Of a stretch of 20,943 bases of DNA, positions 18,861 to 20,943 are shown one piece after another. This stretch comes from 2-01-FULL-51-21 sp964348955 (GTDB taxonomy: Bacteria > Patescibacteriota > Minisyncoccia > Phycocordibacterales > 2-01-FULL-51-21): assembly GCA_964348955.1 (NCBI GenBank), contig CAYGEN010000010.1:1-20943 (forward strand), read 5' to 3'. The translations under genes and the position numbers were made by a program. The notes beneath the pieces were generated by a model, which was not told where the DNA came from, did no database searches, and saw only the letters and a program-made list of their open reading frames with translations. Position 1 is the first letter of the stretch, and each line of letters opens with the position of its first letter.

Positions 18861-20534
18861 ATGATTTCAGACCTTCTGAAAGGAATGATTGAAAAGGCGC
18901 TCGCCGCGCGCGCGCTTTCGCTTCAAGATATTCACCTTGAGCATCCCTCGGGCACTCTGCATGGCGACTACGCGAGTAATGTTGCGCTTGTACTCGCCAA
19001 GGAGCGGGGCGAAAACCCGCGCGAGCTTGCGGAGAATTTTGTACGATATATCGTACAAAATTTGCCGGAAAAAGTTGAGAAGGTTGAGGTGGCCGAGCCT
19101 GGGTTCATCAATTTTTATTTGTCTCGGAAATTTTTTGCCGACACGCTGAGAGATATACTCGCTGAAGGCGAGGATTGGGGGAGTAACAAAGAGCTCTCCG
19201 GCAAAAAAATAATGGTGGAGTACACCGACCCGAATCCGTTTAAAGAATTTCATATCGGGCACTTGATGCCGAATGTCATCGGCGAATCCATTTCACGCCT
19301 CATCGCATTTTCCGGCGCCGAAGTGAAGCGCGCGAACTATCAGGGCGATGTGGGGCTCCATGTAGCGAAAGCGGTGTGGGGGATGCAGAGAATGGGCGAT
19401 GTATCTGCAAGCGCGGAAATGGGCAAGGCGTACGCTCTCGGCTCGAAAGCATACGAAGAGCGCGCGGAGTCCAAACAAGAGATGGACGCGCTTAATAAAA
19501 AAATATACGCAAGAAGCGATGCGGGGGTTACCGCGCTTTACGACTATGGAAGAAAACTCTCCCTGGAGCATTTTGAAACGCTCTACAAACGGCTTGGCAC
19601 ACGGTTTGATTTTTATTTTTTTGAAAGCGAAACGGGTCCTATTGGGGCGAAGCTCGTTCGCGAGCGCATAGGGAGCGTTTTTGAAAAAAGCGATGGCGCG
19701 GTCGTTTTCCATGGAGAGAAGGAAGGGCTCCATACGCGCGTGTTTTTCAATTCTGAAGGACTGCCAACCTACGAAGCCAAAGAGCTTGGGCTTGCGTTTC
19801 TGAAGGAAGAGCGTTTTCCCACCAACTTTTCAATCTCCGTTACGGGCAATGAGATAACGGAATATTTCAAAGTAGTGCGCGCCGCTTTGCGCGCCATTGC
19901 GCCAAATCTTGCTGAAAAACTGGTGCATATTCCGCACGGAATGTTACGCGTGCCGAGCGGTAAAATGTCGTCTCGCACCGGCGACGTTATTGCCGCGGAG
20001 CGACTCATTGAGGAAGTTTCAAAAAAGGTGCGGGAAAAAATGAGTGAACGGACGGTAAAGGACAAAGAGACAACCGTTGAGACCATCGCGATTGGCGCCA
20101 TCAAGTACTCAATTTTGAAGCAGGCAATCGGCGGCGACATTGTTTTTGATTTTGAAAAATCAGTTTCCTTTGAGGGCGATTCCGGCCCCTATCTCCAGTA
20201 TGCGGCGACACGAGCCGCTTCGGTGCTTGAGAAAGCGAAGACCAACAACCAATCGCCGGCGGCTACCCACCCGACAAAAGATATTCAGAGCATTGAGCGC
20301 CTCCTGTATCGTTTTCCTGAAGTGGTTCTGCGTGCGGCGCGCGAATACGCGCCGCAGTATGTCGCGACATATCTCGTGGAGCTTGCGGCCGCTTTCAACC
20401 ACTGGTACGCAGAGGAGAAAATTATTGACGAGACGCCGGAATCTCCTTACAAGCTCGCACTCACCAGCGCGTTCCACCTCACCATGGTAAACGGTCTCGC
20501 GCTTCTCGGCATCAAAACGCCAGAGCAGATGTGA
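18861..20534 (+). CDS. argS: Arginyl-tRNA synthetase
   Basis: 557-aa class I synthetase charging tRNA-Arg. The N-terminal additional domain (about 1-90) is followed by the Rossmann core with YTDPNPFKEFHIGHLMPN (HIGH at 131-134), the KMSK-type loop SGKMSSRTGDV (KMSS at 368-371) and FEGDSGPYLQYAATRAASVL, then a DALR anticodon-binding domain with VELAAAFNHWY and the C-terminal NGLALLGIKTPEQM. Length is normal. ATG 18861 is fixed by the leaderless promoter. The segment encoding residues 59-68 contains a 28-bp perfect palindrome. Confidence 0.97.
   Translation: MISDLLKGMIEKALAARALSLQDIHLEHPSGTLHGDYASNVALVLAKERGENPRELAENFVRYIVQNLPEKVEKVEVAEPGFINFYLSRKFFADTLRDILAEGEDWGSNKELSGKKIMVEYTDPNPFKEFHIGHLMPNVIGESISRLIAFSGAEVKRANYQGDVGLHVAKAVWGMQRMGDVSASAEMGKAYALGSKAYEERAESKQEMDALNKKIYARSDAGVTALYDYGRKLSLEHFETLYKRLGTRFDFYFFESETGPIGAKLVRERIGSVFEKSDGAVVFHGEKEGLHTRVFFNSEGLPTYEAKELGLAFLKEERFPTNFSISVTGNEITEYFKVVRAALRAIAPNLAEKLVHIPHGMLRVPSGKMSSRTGDVIAAERLIEEVSKKVREKMSERTVKDKETTVETIAIGAIKYSILKQAIGGDIVFDFEKSVSFEGDSGPYLQYAATRAASVLEKAKTNNQSPAATHPTKDIQSIERLLYRFPEVVLRAAREYAPQYVATYLVELAAAFNHWYAEEKIIDETPESPYKLALTSAFHLTMVNGLALLGIKTPEQM
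19035..19062. repeat. 28-bp perfect palindrome inside argS
   Basis: AATTTTGTACGATA (19035-19048) is exactly complementary to TATCGTACAAAATT (19049-19062), with no loop. It encodes part of NFVRYIVQNL in the N-terminal domain. It is long and symmetrical enough to be a strong dimeric DNA-binding site or an RNA hairpin. Confidence 0.9.
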
Positions 20535-20562
20535 CCTGCATAAGGCCACTAACATATTGCAC

Positions 20563-20579
20563 TCCTTGGTGACCAAGGA
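20563..20579. repeat. Inverted repeat after argS
   Basis: TCCTTGGT-G-ACCAAGGA, 8-bp arms around one base, 29 nt beyond the argS stop. No T-run, so not a simple terminator. Confidence 0.5.
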
Positions 20580-20617
20580 AGATGTGTCAATTCAACAAGT
20601 TTAGCGGCACTAAAATG

Positions 20618-20649
20618 AAAGGTGCTTGACCGCTCTCTGCCACCTTTTT
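20618..20649 (+). terminator. Probable argS terminator
   Basis: AAAGGTG (20618-20624) pairs with CACCTTT (20641-20647), followed by TT; the 16-nt loop is large. Confidence 0.5.
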
Positions 20650-20683
20650 ACTCGTGTGAGCGTGTGTTGTGTGAGAGGCAACG

Positions 20684-20723
20684 TTATCTGTGGTTTATCT
20701 GTGGAGCGCATAAATGCATAAAT
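20684..20723. repeat. Two short tandem repeats
   Basis: TTATCTGTGG twice with an 11-bp period (20684-20693, 20695-20704), then GCATAAAT twice in direct tandem (20708-20723). They lie 95-135 nt before the next ATG and could be regulator-binding direct repeats. Confidence 0.7.
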
Positions 20724-20818
20724 GGGTGGTCTCATACAAAACGAATAGTGCGCAAATAGTTGGCAGGGTGGCTTTTTTGGAGTAGGCTTGGGTTTAGTAA
20801 TTACTAGGGGAGGATTTG

Positions 20819-20943
20819 ATGTCCGAGCAGACCACTGTCACATCCGAGCAGGATGCTACTGACGCCGCCGAAAGCCGGCGGGCCAGAGGAGAATGTGAGT
20901 TTCCGGTTCGGGTCATTTCGTCATTCGGAGTAATATGTATAAC
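20819..20943 (+). CDS. Unidentified protein, 5' part only
   Basis: An ORF with a strong ribosome-binding site (GGGGAGG, five bases before the ATG) runs off the end of the window. The 41 visible codons read MSEQTTVTSEQDATDAAESR then RARGECEFPVRVISSFGVIC. The start is polar and acidic, probably disordered, before a possible beta strand. I recognise no family. Confidence 0.6.
   Translation, partial: MSEQTTVTSEQDATDAAESRRARGECEFPVRVISSFGVICI

Overview
The window looks like a stretch of a reduced bacterial chromosome of the Candidate Phyla Radiation / Patescibacteria, most likely Parcubacteria-like. This is inference from the gene set and from compact, often overlapping genes; no 16S rRNA is present to prove it. 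Supporting signs are a very short SecE, scattered ribosomal protein genes, a half-size MFS protein, a CDF transporter without its soluble domain, small one-helix membrane proteins, and many start codons with no Shine-Dalgarno directly behind a -10 box.

Layout, left to right. (a) 0.1-2.1 kb, minus strand: a CtrA-like response regulator and a ParB-family protein, each with its own terminator. (b) 2.3-4.2 kb, plus strand: tRNA-Val, then an overlapping trio of acylphosphatase, undecaprenyl diphosphate synthase (uppS) and an RluA/RluD-type pseudouridine synthase. A minus-strand ABC substrate-binding protein ends inside the last of these. (c) 5.2-6.9 kb: two strong hairpins, rplS (L19), tRNA-Leu(GAG), a minus-strand CDF metal transporter and tRNA-His(GTG). 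(d) 6.9-9.2 kb: an accessory island with inverted repeats, a class II Fic protein behind a promoter carrying three evenly spaced copies of one octamer, a 22-codon stump of a type I methyltransferase gene (hsdM), and an unrecognised small ORF that runs into a terminator.

(e) 9.3-12.5 kb: a 49-aa membrane protein overlapping a complete alternative oxidase (AOX), a coiled-coil protein, a 6-helix MFS half-transporter, a PAP2 phosphatase and a convergent ZIP metal transporter. (f) 12.5-12.8 kb: a repeat cluster of long palindromes around a terminator. (g) 12.8-15.2 kb: a SIMPL-domain protein, then secE-nusG-rplK. A 28-bp-class inverted repeat and a 62-codon leader ORF lie between nusG and rplK. 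(h) 15.3-18.8 kb: a nucleotide-metabolism cluster of a cytidylyltransferase-fold enzyme, a dCMP-deaminase-like protein with an extra N-terminal region, a HIT-family protein, folA and thyA. The deaminase could supply dUMP, ThyA methylates it and FolA regenerates folate. (i) 18.8-20.9 kb: argS, with a 28-bp perfect palindrome inside the coding sequence, and the start of an unidentified gene preceded by short tandem repeats.

Most noteworthy: a complete AOX in an apparently reduced genome; the structured and possibly translated leader of rplK; the Fic gene with operator-like octamers beside an hsdM stump; the palindromic repeats at 12.5 kb and inside argS; and a recurring leaderless promoter architecture at six genes.
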